Shown here one piece after another: positions 7,906 to 17,072 of a stretch of DNA of 64,000 bases. Under the pieces are notes generated by a model, which made no database searches, was not told where the DNA came from, and saw nothing but the letters and a program-made list of their open reading frames with translations. How positions within the stretch are numbered: position 1 is the stretch's first letter; each line of letters starts with the position of its first letter. The translations under genes were made by a program, and so were the position numbers. Origin of the DNA: Burkholderia sp. D-99 (GTDB lineage: Bacteria; Pseudomonadota; Gammaproteobacteria; Burkholderiales; Burkholderiaceae); assembly GCF_011605345.1 (NCBI RefSeq), contig NZ_JAAOXM010000004.1, forward strand, positions 186,001 to 250,000, in the 5' to 3' direction.

Positions 7906-10674
7906 TCAGCCGCGGCGCTCGTGTCCGGTGTCGCGCGGCGCGAACCGGTCATCGTTCTGCGCCGTGCGCTGCATGACGCTGGACGGTTCGGCAGGGGATT
8001 CCGGCGGCGGTGTGAAATCCGGCGCAGCGCCGTTGATCTCTTCGATCCATGAGGCCAGTTCCGGGTGACGATCTGCCTGATTCGAGGAGACGACGATACC
8101 GTGCAACTGCGCGCGCAAATCGTCCCAGCGCTCATGCAGCACGCGCCAGTTCACTTCGTCGTAGGTGCCCTTGAATACGACCGGGCAAAACTCGATTCGC
8201 GGAACGTCGTGCGGTCGCGCGACGTGTCTCCCGGCTTCGATCAGCGATTCCCAAAGGCTGCCGAGGCGGTCGACGCGCCCGATCTGCTGCTCGACAACCG
8301 CGGGATTCCATTCCGGATGCAACAGCACCACGGTTCGGCATGCTCGGTGCAGGTTGAGCCCCTCGCGCCCGACCATCGACTGCGCGACGAGCACGCGCGG
8401 ATAGACGTGTGCCCGATTGAAGGCAAGTTGCTGCATCCGGCGCGTCTCCGGCTTCGTGTCGCCGTGCATCAGACGGGCGAAGCCGCCCTCAGGACGGTTG
8501 AACTCTTCGTTCAGACGGTCTTCGATCGTCTTCCATGCCGCATCGAAATCGACGCCATCGAAATCCGCGTCGCCAGCGGCATCCATGTCGACCTGCTCGA
8601 CGTCGCGATCGCTGGTCGCTTCGACCAACTCGACGAAGGCCGCCGCATAGGCCGACGGATCGCGCCGCTCAAGATCGTTGCCCCGCAGCGCGTGCATCGC
8701 GCGTGCGACGAGGGCGCGCGAATTCGCGTCGGCACTGCCGGCGCGTCGCATCCCGGCGGCCCGCTCGAATGCATCGAACAGATTCCTCGCCCAGGGATTC
8801 GACGTGTCGCCGGCCCAGCCCTGCTCGATCAGACTGAGCAAGTCGCCGCGATATTTTTCGCGCTCGCTCTCGAGCGCCCTGTAGTTCTGCTCGAGCGCGT
8901 GTTCGAGCGCACTGCGTTCAAGCAAGCCGGCGCGCTTCAATTGACGATGTGCCGCCTGCGCCGCGGGCCACTCGCGATCATGCAGCTTGCTCTGTGGCCA
9001 CGGCTTGCCTGTGTCGAGGCATGTCAGCATCTCTCGCGCGTTGAGGAGATCAACGAGCGCCCGCAGCGGGCGCGTGAACCGGCCGAACACGAGCACCTTT
9101 TCGCCGCGCTGCGTGACGACCTCGATCGCGGCGACGGCAGCGAGGATCGCGGGATGGTCGTAAAGCGGGCCTTGCCCATCGCCAAACGGGCGTGTCGCGA
9201 CGTCGATCCAAAATTGCGCGCGCTGTCGCGCCTTGTCGTCGGCGCCGGACAACTGATCCGCCCTTGCCGATTCGGCCGACGCCGTCTGATCGTGCTCCTC
9301 CTGCTTGCGATCGGCCTCGGCATCGTGCGTCGCACGATCCATCAGCGTCGCGATGCCGTGGCCGCTCCCCATCGTCAGCCGCAGACGCGTTGCCAGACGC
9401 GACCAGCCGGCGTCCGCCTGCCTGCCGACGAACGACAGGGACTCGGCCGCACATACCGCCTGTTTCCACCCGTCGTCGAGCTGGGCGGTATCGACGACGA
9501 TCTCGCGTTCGCGCCGATACGCGTGACCCGGCTCGCCCGCCATTTGTGCGAACGCCTGCACGTAGCGGTCATTGCGCTTGTCGCGCCTCAGCACCCAGCG
9601 CGCGAGCGCATCGCGAAACGCCGATGCTGCCGCCTTGTATGCGTCGCGTGCCTCATCGTTGCCGATACATTGACGAACCCGCCTGACCGCCTGCGAATAG
9701 CGCTCGATCACGTTGCCCACCGCTTCGGTATCGGCGCCGATGCGTGCCAGCGTCTGCTTCCATTGACCGGAATCGAGTTCCACCGGCGTTGCTGTCAGCG
9801 CAATGCGTCGTGCGGACGGTGACTCGAGCACCACGTTGTCGAGCAGCTTCGACAAGCCACTGTCGTCGCCGCGGCTCTTGTGGGCCTCGTCGACGATGAT
9901 CAGATCGAACGCGCCAAGGCCCGCTCCGACCGCACGCTGGAGGGCCGGGCGTAGCGTACCGCCGCTGCGGTACGCTGCCGCATCGTTCAGGCCCATACGG
10001 CGCCCGTCGGCCGGCATCATTTCGCCGACCAGCCCGGTCAGACGCTCCGCCATCGGTCCGTCCGGATCCATCGACGCCGCCTCGACGATGCCGGCCACCG
10101 CGCGGCGCAGGTATTCCGGTTCGCGATCGCCGCGCCGTGACGGCTGGCTACCGCGCCGGGGCTCACGCCAGCGTGCGCAGAGCGCTGGCAGCAGCCGCCA
10201 GCGCCATGCGTGCCGGTTCTCGCCGAGCGACCAGTTGGCGAATGCATGCGAGATCAGTACCGCGCGCTCGTCGAACCAGGGCTCACGCAGCGCGGGATCG
10301 TCGTTTTGCCACGCGCACAGGTATTGCCAGAGGCTGCGCAGCAGCAGCGGCGACTGCACCTTCCCGTCTCGCAATTCCGAACGCCATTGATAGCCGAGAC
10401 CGGGCGGCACGAGGATCGCGACACGCCCGCCGCAATCAATCACAGCCCGCGCGACGGCAACCGCGATCCGTGTCTTGCCCATGCCGACTTCGTCCGCAAT
10501 GATCAGGCCATTCTCGGGCAACCGGCGGGCAATCGCGCGCAGGCTCGCGCATTGTCCGTCGTTCAGTCGCCAGCCAGCCGCCCGCGCCGGCTCGTCGGTC
10601 GTAGCCTGTGCAGCTTCCGCGAGGCCCATCAGACGCGCACCGACCGCCTCCCACCCCTGGAATACGTTCTTCAT
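7906..10674 (-). CDS. SNF2/RapA-type superfamily 2 helicase
   Basis: Starting at the ATG (10674) that overlaps the previous stop as ATGA, the protein has 922 residues. It shows SF2 motifs in order: motif I DEVGMGKT (61-68), motif II DEAH (262-265), motif III TATP (294-297) and motif VI with GRVDR (799-803). The DEVGMGKT and QxxGRVDR forms are typical of the SNF2/RapA/HepA group, which translocate on double-stranded DNA or displace bound protein. There is a large insertion between motifs III and IV. No nuclease or methylase domain is seen. Its neighbours are a PLD-like enzyme and a NERD-helicase, so processing or sensing of foreign DNA is a reasonable inference. The tail is Pro-rich and likely disordered. 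Confidence 0.85.
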   Translation of the reverse strand: MKNVFQGWEAVGARLMGLAEAAQATTDEPARAAGWRLNDGQCASLRAIARRLPENGLIIADEVGMGKTRIAVAVARAVIDCGGRVAILVPPGLGYQWRSELRDGKVQSPLLLRSLWQYLCAWQNDDPALREPWFDERAVLISHAFANWSLGENRHAWRWRLLPALCARWREPRRGSQPSRRGDREPEYLRRAVAGIVEAASMDPDGPMAERLTGLVGEMMPADGRRMGLNDAAAYRSGGTLRPALQRAVGAGLGAFDLIIVDEAHKSRGDDSGLSKLLDNVVLESPSARRIALTATPVELDSGQWKQTLARIGADTEAVGNVIERYSQAVRRVRQCIGNDEARDAYKAAASAFRDALARWVLRRDKRNDRYVQAFAQMAGEPGHAYRREREIVVDTAQLDDGWKQAVCAAESLSFVGRQADAGWSRLATRLRLTMGSGHGIATLMDRATHDAEADRKQEEHDQTASAESARADQLSGADDKARQRAQFWIDVATRPFGDGQGPLYDHPAILAAVAAIEVVTQRGEKVLVFGRFTRPLRALVDLLNAREMLTCLDTGKPWPQSKLHDREWPAAQAAHRQLKRAGLLERSALEHALEQNYRALESEREKYRGDLLSLIEQGWAGDTSNPWARNLFDAFERAAGMRRAGSADANSRALVARAMHALRGNDLERRDPSAYAAAFVELVEATSDRDVEQVDMDAAGDADFDGVDFDAAWKTIEDRLNEEFNRPEGGFARLMHGDTKPETRRMQQLAFNRAHVYPRVLVAQSMVGREGLNLHRACRTVVLLHPEWNPAVVEQQIGRVDRLGSLWESLIEAGRHVARPHDVPRIEFCPVVFKGTYDEVNWRVLHERWDDLRAQLHGIVVSSNQADRHPELASWIEEINGAAPDFTPPPESPAEPSSVMQRTAQNDDRFAPRDTGHERRG

Positions 10675-12692
10675 CTCGTGCTCCCCAATGGCGGCTGCGT
10701 ATCGACCGCCCAAGCCTGTTCAATTGTCGTCAGTGCCGTTTCATATCGCGCACCGGCAGCGCTGTCGCCGGTTTCCGCGAACACCGGTCGGAAGGGTGCC
10801 GCCCGCAACGGTGACAAGGGATTCAGCTTGAGTTCGGCAAAGGCCGCTACCCCGGTGCTGTCCGCGGCACGAACGAGCGTCTGCTCCAGCCTGCTGCACC
10901 ACGCGGGCCAGTCTGCCGCGTCGATCGCCGTTTGCCGCTGCGCGATGTTCTCCACGAGTTCCATCATCTGGCGGATGGGATAAGTGCGCCCGTCGGCGGT
11001 CGCGACGCCTGGTGCAACGGTGAGTGCCGGATCGAAGCCTTCGCCGAAGCGATCCGGCACATCGTCGTCGGGCGCCATCGGAAAGCTGGCAAGCTGCCAC
11101 CAGATTTCGTCGACGTCCAGCGACGTGAGGGGCGTCGCAGCAACCCGCCCGAACTCGTCGAGAACGGGTACGGTGGCGCTGCCCGAGCCAGCCGCATCGA
11201 CCCAGCGAACCTCGACTTGCCGCGGGCGATCGCCCGGCCACACGAATGCATCGGCGCGCCTGACGCACGGTGCGCCAGCCGGATCGAGCACGCCCATATG
11301 CGACAACCCTTCCATCGGTTCGGACGGGCGCAATCTGGCCGGCTCGGACATATCGGCGTTGCACCAGGTCAACCATGCAACCGGCGCCGCCACACATTCG
11401 TCGGGACGCTCGGGCATGTCGTCACCCGGCGTGAGCGCCTGATCGGTCTCGATGGATACGCCGCGGTGCACCGGCAGCACGTTGCCGACGACCTGCTCCG
11501 GAGGCACGCCGCGCCGCGCCTCCCATTGCAATTGGTCTGCGGCAAACACGACCCCGGCTTCCAGGTTGCCGCCGCGCGTATTGGCGGACGACAGGAAACC
11601 CGGCTTCGTCAGGTTTCCCGAACCCAGATAGAGCCACGCGCTCGTGCAGGCATTGGAGTTGCCGCGCTCGTTCGCGGCAAACAGAAACTTTGCATGCAGC
11701 AACCGCCGCTCGCTCGCCGCCTTGCCGAACACGGCTTCCGGCGCGTGTGCACTTCGCACGGTCACGCCATGCTCCGCCAGTGCGGTGACCGAGCTTGCGA
11801 CCGCCTGGCACGCATCGGGATTGACGAACACGTCGATCTGACAGTTCGCGGTGATTCGGCCGGCCCGCTGCAGCTCGGCGATGATCTTCAGAAGCGCGGG
11901 TGGCGCGCCGCCTGCCTTGTCCGACACCGACTCGAAGAAACCGGAGCCCATCGCGAGCCGATTGCACGCCGCCCCACCCGTCGCACGCTCCGCCAGCGCA
12001 GGCAGCTGCGTCAGCAACGGCTTGTCCCAGTTGTCGATGAAGCGAGGGCGTGCGCGACCGGCGGCCTGCTCGCACTGCGCAATCCACTGGCGCAATTGTC
12101 CGTCCGCGTGCGCCGATTCCCCCGGCAACGCACCGCCAATGGCCGAGAAGATGCGCGCATCGAAATGCGGCATGAGCCGCTCGATCATTCTCCACGCCGC
12201 ACGCACGTCGGCACACGCCGTCTTCGTGTCGTCGTCACCCGAGGCCAGCGAGTCGCTGGCGACGTCGATGCTCCACACGAGATCCAGGCTGTCCTCGAGC
12301 GTCTGGCGCGTCCAGTTGCCGGTGGATACGATCAGGCGCACGCGCCAACGTGATGCATCCTCCTGATGACGAAAGCCGAGCAACGCCACTTTCGCGTGCA
12401 GCAGACGGAACGGAAGCGCCACGCCGCTTCGCATTGGCAGATGAATCAACCCCGGCACGTCGACCACCGTGACCAGCGGATTGCCCGGATCGAGCATCAT
12501 GGCGAGCGCGACCCGTCCGCCTGCCGCTCGCCGCGCATGGGTCTGGCCTGTAAAGCGTTCCTGCGCATCGTCGAGAAACGCGGCATCGGCCGAATAGCCG
12601 CACAGCCACCCGAAGTGACCGAGATAAGCATCCGGCGCGTCGAAGAGTTGTGCCAGCGACGGCCGCTTGACGGCCTGTGCGTTCCCGCTCAT
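10671..12692 (-). CDS. Phospholipase D-superfamily protein with two HKD half-sites
   Basis: This 673-residue protein carries two HxK...N half-sites characteristic of the PLD superfamily: LLHAKV (H99, K101) with N126 in STGNWT, and LLHAKF (H333, K335) with N360 in GSGNLT. The spacing and the HxK...GN form are closer to tyrosyl-DNA phosphodiesterase (Tdp1) than to lipid-cleaving PLDs, which usually have a trailing Asp. The enzyme probably cleaves a phosphodiester or phospho-protein bond through a covalent histidine intermediate; DNA is the likely substrate given the helicase next door. The C-terminal 250 residues have no recognised motif. Start and stop overlap the flanking genes by 4 bases, so the three proteins are translationally coupled and may form a complex. 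Confidence 0.8.
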   Translation of the reverse strand: MSGNAQAVKRPSLAQLFDAPDAYLGHFGWLCGYSADAAFLDDAQERFTGQTHARRAAGGRVALAMMLDPGNPLVTVVDVPGLIHLPMRSGVALPFRLLHAKVALLGFRHQEDASRWRVRLIVSTGNWTRQTLEDSLDLVWSIDVASDSLASGDDDTKTACADVRAAWRMIERLMPHFDARIFSAIGGALPGESAHADGQLRQWIAQCEQAAGRARPRFIDNWDKPLLTQLPALAERATGGAACNRLAMGSGFFESVSDKAGGAPPALLKIIAELQRAGRITANCQIDVFVNPDACQAVASSVTALAEHGVTVRSAHAPEAVFGKAASERRLLHAKFLFAANERGNSNACTSAWLYLGSGNLTKPGFLSSANTRGGNLEAGVVFAADQLQWEARRGVPPEQVVGNVLPVHRGVSIETDQALTPGDDMPERPDECVAAPVAWLTWCNADMSEPARLRPSEPMEGLSHMGVLDPAGAPCVRRADAFVWPGDRPRQVEVRWVDAAGSGSATVPVLDEFGRVAATPLTSLDVDEIWWQLASFPMAPDDDVPDRFGEGFDPALTVAPGVATADGRTYPIRQMMELVENIAQRQTAIDAADWPAWCSRLEQTLVRAADSTGVAAFAELKLNPLSPLRAAPFRPVFAETGDSAAGARYETALTTIEQAWAVDTQPPLGSTR

Positions 12693-13999
12693 GCGCCTGC
12701 CTCCGGGTTGCGGGGTTCGAGCCAGTGATCGAGCTGGCCGTGCAGATCGGCGTTCAGCAGGAACAGGTTCTGGATGCGATACGAGATGCCCGCGGGCCAG
12801 ACGATCCCCGCGCGCACCGTCGGGGCCGCTTCGTCGGGCTCGACCAGCTCCGCCGCGGCGGTCGCGCCGGCCCGAAAGGCCGGGCCAGGGACGACCTGCC
12901 CATGCTTGAAGCGCAATACCCGCTCATCTCGCATCACCAGTGTCTCCAGGCGCTTCGTATGATCGGGATCGATACATTCGCGGCAAAACTGATTCGCGCC
13001 GATATCGCCATGTCCTTCGTCAAGAAACGCTTGCGCGGCCAGGGCCAGCGTATCGAGCCGCTCCGCAACGGCATCGGGAATGCGGGTGCCAAGCACGAAG
13101 CAAGGCCGGCTTCCGTTGGCCGCAATCGCGCTTTCCAGCGTGTCGAGCACGGCCAGCGCTTCGTCTCGGGCACGAAACAGCCGTGCCCCCGCACGCAAGT
13201 CGTTCCAGTGCGCGTCATCGATCGCGCCGGGCCGCCGGTCCCAACCGAGCGTGCGGTCCTCGTCGCCCCCCTCGCGCACCGTGTTCACCCACGCGAGCGC
13301 AGCCCGACGCCTCGCCTGCCGGGCATCCGTGTCGCCACCACCAACGCGTAACTGCTGCGCGACCAGCGCCAGCGCATCCGGCGTCATCGACTCAAGCGGC
13401 GACAACGCATCGGCCAGCTCATCCTTGTCCGTCAGACGCTCGCCGCGGCTCATCCAATGCACCAGATAATCCAGCACGCCCTGCGAGTAGTAGCACGGCT
13501 CGTAACGGCTGGCCTGTGCGTCGATCAGCGCATCGCCGGTCGACGTGCAGCGGAACGCATTGAACCGGCTCGCGCCGGTCTCGACGAGACCGAGCGACGG
13601 CAGCGCCTGAACGGTCGACATGCGCATCGGCTGGCTGACATAGAATCCCGGCTTGCGTACCCGCGCGAAAGTCAGGTTCTGCTGGCCGTTAAGCTTGCGA
13701 AACCCGCGCAGGCGCGCATCCTGCGCATGTCCGTTGCGGCGGAACCCGGACCAGCACGCAATCGCCTCGATCGCGTTTCCCGCTTCGATATTGGTTACCT
13801 TCAGCCGGCTCGCACGCGCTTGCTCCGCCGCGCGCACCCCGAGCGTGGCCATGAACAACTGCTTGGCGAACCACAGTCCACCCAGCCCCGGCACCGCCAG
13901 TTCGTTGAATGCTCGCACTGACGCGCCGAGATTCAGCGTCCGCGTCCGGCGTTCAACCGTCAGCGATTCGGGCCCCAACAGCCCCCACGACATCTGCAT
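12689..13999 (-). CDS. Unrecognised protein between PLD and helicase genes
   Basis: I start it at the ATG at 13999 (MQMSWGLLGPES), which has GGGG 8 bases upstream; a longer form from about 14050 is possible. It is about 436 residues, soluble, with no signal peptide or membrane span. A possible metal site, CRECIDPDH, lies near residue 360. The N terminus is basic and beta-rich (LTVERRTRTLNLGASVRAF). I find no helicase, nuclease, methylase or kinase motif. It ends with an ATGA overlap onto the PLD gene and follows the NERD-helicase gene by 78 bases, so it belongs to the same operon. As the unknown member of a defence-like set it could be a sensor or substrate-recognition subunit; that is inference. 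Confidence 0.75.
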   Translation of the reverse strand: MQMSWGLLGPESLTVERRTRTLNLGASVRAFNELAVPGLGGLWFAKQLFMATLGVRAAEQARASRLKVTNIEAGNAIEAIACWSGFRRNGHAQDARLRGFRKLNGQQNLTFARVRKPGFYVSQPMRMSTVQALPSLGLVETGASRFNAFRCTSTGDALIDAQASRYEPCYYSQGVLDYLVHWMSRGERLTDKDELADALSPLESMTPDALALVAQQLRVGGGDTDARQARRRAALAWVNTVREGGDEDRTLGWDRRPGAIDDAHWNDLRAGARLFRARDEALAVLDTLESAIAANGSRPCFVLGTRIPDAVAERLDTLALAAQAFLDEGHGDIGANQFCRECIDPDHTKRLETLVMRDERVLRFKHGQVVPGPAFRAGATAAAELVEPDEAAPTVRAGIVWPAGISYRIQNLFLLNADLHGQLDHWLEPRNPEAGA

Positions 14000-14077
14000 G
14001 AACGACACCCCAACGATGATTGAATCAATGGCAGCGGACGCACATGACATGGGCCGTCTCGCTCCCGGTATCGCCGA

Positions 14078-15712
14078 CTATCCGATCCGCTCCATCAACA
14101 TCCGGGCGGCACGGTCGGACATGACGACGATCAGCTTGACGGTTGCGCGCGTGGCGCCGACGAACAGCCGGCGCAGCGCGATCTCGTCGAATTTCTCGAA
14201 ATCGACTTCGGTCAGGATCACGCACGGCGCACTTTGCCCCTTGAACCTGAACACCGATTCGAACCGCAACTCGCCGTCCCGGTAAACCGGCTCGCCGTGC
14301 GCATTGTATGAGCCGGTGAAGCTGCGCAATGTGTGCTTGCCGAGCCGGTCCAGCACGGTGAACAGCGACCTGTCTCGTCCGTGAAAACTGAGCAGCGCAA
14401 TGTCCGACAGCGCGAAACCGGCGGCGAGCGCGGTGTCGATCGCCTGTCGCGTCGTCTGCGCGGCGTTCGCGTCGGCGTAGGTCATGAGGCCGACATCCGA
14501 GCCGTCGAATGGGCCGGCCGCTTCGAATCCCATCGGGGCGACTGCGAACGCGCCGACGAAGCGCACGATGTCCCGGGGACTGCGATAGTTCGACATTGCC
14601 CGCACTTCGACCCAGCCGGGCAGCTCAACGCCGTCCCGCAGATAGAGGTTCTGCATCGGATCCTCGAGCCACCACAACCGCCCGTCGCCACGGAGCAGCC
14701 GCTCGATCGGCGCCACCCATTCCTGCAGAAAGTCCTGCCCCTCGTCGACGATGATCGTGTCGAAACGCTCGGCGTCGCTCGGTGTCGAGTCCCACAGCAC
14801 GCGTTCGAGCCGCTCGAACACGTCTCCGTCGGAAAAGTCGAGCGTTTCGCCGTGCCGGGCTGCGGTCTGCTGGCAGAGCATGTGATAGGTGAGCACCGTG
14901 GCATCGGCCGGTGCGATCCGCCGCAGATGATCGGCCAGCGGCCGGTTGAAGCACAGATAGAGCGCCCGCCGTCCTGCCTTCGACGTGTCTTCGAGCACGC
15001 GCAGCGCGAGCTGTGTCTTGCCGGAGCCGGCCGTGCCGATCACCCGCAGGCGGAATGGGCGGCATTCGATCGCACGCGCCCACGTCGCGAGGCCACCTGA
15101 AATTCGCGTGACGATGCGAGCCGCCTCGCCGATCGTCGCGCCCACGTCCGGGATCAGTGACAACTCGTCGGCCAGGAACGCATGAATCCGGTCGGCGCCG
15201 GGAAAGCGCGGCTCGTCGGCGGGAAGGATAGTCTGGATGATCGACGGTAGCGCGGCGCGGCGTTCCGAATCGACGATCCGTGCCGGGTTGACGCCGGCGA
15301 TGTCCGGCTGTGCCACACGGTAGTCCGGACAGTACAGCAACTCCTCGAGCCGATACCGCATCGCCCCGAACGCCGCCTTGAAACGGCCGTGCATTCCGGC
15401 GATCGTCCTGGCCAACTGCGACGGCACGCTCTTTCGGGTTGTCCCGTACACTTTGGCCAGTCCGTCGGGGGTTTCTTCGAGCGCGCCGGATTTTTGTTCG
15501 ATCACCAGCACACGGCCCGATGGCCCCACGATCACGAAATCGGCCTCGCCGAAAATGGCAAAACCCTTGTCGAGCTGGGTCCAGTGCACACCGTGGTAGA
15601 CGGTGTAGCTGTCCGGCAAGCTGGCGCGTAACGTCTCGAGCGTCTCGATTTCGCGCCGTGCCGCGCCACGGACGGCAAGCGCGTCCCAGCCACTTGGAAA
15701 GATCAGTGCCAT
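14078..15712 (-). CDS. NERD-nuclease domain fused to UvrD-type helicase
   Basis: From the ATG at 15712 (MALIFPSGWD) this is 544 residues. Residues 20-120 resemble a NERD (nuclease-related) domain, with the restriction-nuclease-like residues D58, E72 and K74 in EADFVIV...VIEQK. A compact superfamily 1 helicase follows: Walker A GTAGSGKT (226-233), Walker B DEGQD (323-327) and a C-terminal LFVGATRA motif. NERD-helicase fusions are common in defence islands and plasmids. The helicase half is shorter than UvrD because it has reduced accessory subdomains. It lies 10 bases downstream of the WYL gene, so the two are co-transcribed. DNA unwinding coupled to cleavage is a family-based inference. Confidence 0.85.
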   Translation of the reverse strand: MALIFPSGWDALAVRGAARREIETLETLRASLPDSYTVYHGVHWTQLDKGFAIFGEADFVIVGPSGRVLVIEQKSGALEETPDGLAKVYGTTRKSVPSQLARTIAGMHGRFKAAFGAMRYRLEELLYCPDYRVAQPDIAGVNPARIVDSERRAALPSIIQTILPADEPRFPGADRIHAFLADELSLIPDVGATIGEAARIVTRISGGLATWARAIECRPFRLRVIGTAGSGKTQLALRVLEDTSKAGRRALYLCFNRPLADHLRRIAPADATVLTYHMLCQQTAARHGETLDFSDGDVFERLERVLWDSTPSDAERFDTIIVDEGQDFLQEWVAPIERLLRGDGRLWWLEDPMQNLYLRDGVELPGWVEVRAMSNYRSPRDIVRFVGAFAVAPMGFEAAGPFDGSDVGLMTYADANAAQTTRQAIDTALAAGFALSDIALLSFHGRDRSLFTVLDRLGKHTLRSFTGSYNAHGEPVYRDGELRFESVFRFKGQSAPCVILTEVDFEKFDEIALRRLFVGATRATVKLIVVMSDRAARMLMERIG

Positions 15713-15722
15713 GAGTCGCCCG

Positions 15723-16742
15723 CTATTCGCCGTAGATCTGCGCGAGCGCACGTGCCTCGGCCGCCAGCTCGGCGCGCAGGCTCGCCGGACCCAGCACCTC
15801 GACGTTCGGTCCGAACGACCGGAGCCACCAGCGCAGCCGCTGGCTCAACATCGCGGTGCCCTGCACGAACAGCGCATCGCCAGCGCGACGCGTCGTCTGG
15901 TCGAGCGACAGCGGCGCCTCCAGCAGATGGTCACCGGCCTGGTTGACGAACTTGAGCGAAAGCGCCACCTCCTTGTCGACCATGAAGTCGAAGCGGCGCT
16001 GCTGCTTGACGTAGACCTCGAGCGAAAACGAGGCGGGATAGTCGAACGATTCAAGCATCGCCTCGGCGCGCCAGAGCCGGTCCATACGGTACAGCGTCGG
16101 TTCCGGCCGGCCTTCCGTGCCGCCCACCATGTAGACGAGACCACCGACTTCGACGATGCCGAGCGGCAGCACGACCTTCGACTTTTCGTTGTCCGCGTTG
16201 TGGCGCGGCCGGTAAACGATCCGCAATCTGCGCTCTTCGAACAGCGCGCGCGACACCGCCGCAAAAATCTTGCGATCGATTGCCGGATAGTGCAGCGAGA
16301 AGCCACCGCTCTCGACCGCGACCTTGGTGGTCCAGCGGGCATACTTGCGCTCTGATTCGCTGACCGGCCGTTGCAGCCGCGTTTCGGCGATCTGAAACAG
16401 CGCGGAAATCGAATCGGCAACGAGTCCCGGAATTTGCCGCGACGAAAAGCGCCGCAGCGTCTGCAGCGCGAGCGCCTCGTCGAAGCTCATGATCGAACCG
16501 GCCTTCGCCGCCATTCCACTCGCGCCGGCCTTGCGCCGCCATACCGATGCCGTACCGCGCCGGTCGGTCTCGACCAGGCCGCGTGCTTCCAGTTCGGCGA
16601 GACGACGCAGCACGGTCTTGATCGACGGAATGTCGGGCACGGTCTCCTGCATGCGCGAATACAGGTCTGGCGTGCTCACGTAATCCGCCTGAGTGCCGGC
16701 ATCCGGCAACAGGCGCATGATGTCGCGATCGAGGTCTGGCAT
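15723..16742 (-). CDS. WYL-domain transcriptional regulator
   Basis: The protein is 339 residues from the ATG at 16742; an in-frame ATG 48 bases upstream is less likely. It has an N-terminal winged-helix region (about residues 15-75, with SIKTVLRRLAELEARGLVE as the recognition part), then a central WYL domain (about 160-240) in which the family's WYL segment reads VYM (GGLVYMVGG), and a C-terminal WCX-like domain. WYL regulators of this build, such as BrxR and CapW, repress defence operons and respond to nucleic-acid or nucleotide ligands. As first gene of the helicase/PLD operon it probably autoregulates it. It is the strongest single clue that the island is defensive. Confidence 0.85.
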   Translation of the reverse strand: MPDLDRDIMRLLPDAGTQADYVSTPDLYSRMQETVPDIPSIKTVLRRLAELEARGLVETDRRGTASVWRRKAGASGMAAKAGSIMSFDEALALQTLRRFSSRQIPGLVADSISALFQIAETRLQRPVSESERKYARWTTKVAVESGGFSLHYPAIDRKIFAAVSRALFEERRLRIVYRPRHNADNEKSKVVLPLGIVEVGGLVYMVGGTEGRPEPTLYRMDRLWRAEAMLESFDYPASFSLEVYVKQQRRFDFMVDKEVALSLKFVNQAGDHLLEAPLSLDQTTRRAGDALFVQGTAMLSQRLRWWLRSFGPNVEVLGPASLRAELAAEARALAQIYGE

Positions 16743-16928
16743 AGCGATCAATCCGGGCGTTGAAAATAGAACTTCACTGGTTAACGGCACCCGACCCGAT
16801 TTCTTGAATGTCCTCCGCTGCGATCGGAGATCCGCCCGGAATTCGGAGATTCGGGCGAAGCCGTCAGCATGCCCGCGCGCCCCGAACCACGCTCGGGAAA
16901 TCCGGCATGCCGGCGCCCAAGGGCGCGC

Positions 16929-17072
16929 TCAGTTGGCCTCAGTGGCCGCCCGCCGTGCGTCGGTACCCACCTTGTCGATGTATTTGACAAGCGCGGCCGT
17001 TGACAGCACACCGGCGGCGAACGCGATGGCAAACGCTGCAAGACTTTCGAGCGGTGACGGGTAATGGGTCAT
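16929..17072 (-). CDS. 47-residue single-span membrane peptide
   Basis: This short frame starts at the ATG at 17072 with GAGG 8 bases upstream and ends at TGA (16929). The peptide MTHYPSPLESLAAFAIAFAA... has one clear transmembrane helix (about residues 10-31) followed by a charged tail (KYIDKVGTDARRAATEAN). Good ribosome site and clean membrane topology favour a real gene. It lies 187 bases upstream of the WYL regulator on the same strand. I know no family for it. It may be an island component or simply the last gene of the host flank. Confidence 0.6.
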   Translation of the reverse strand: MTHYPSPLESLAAFAIAFAAGVLSTAALVKYIDKVGTDARRAATEAN

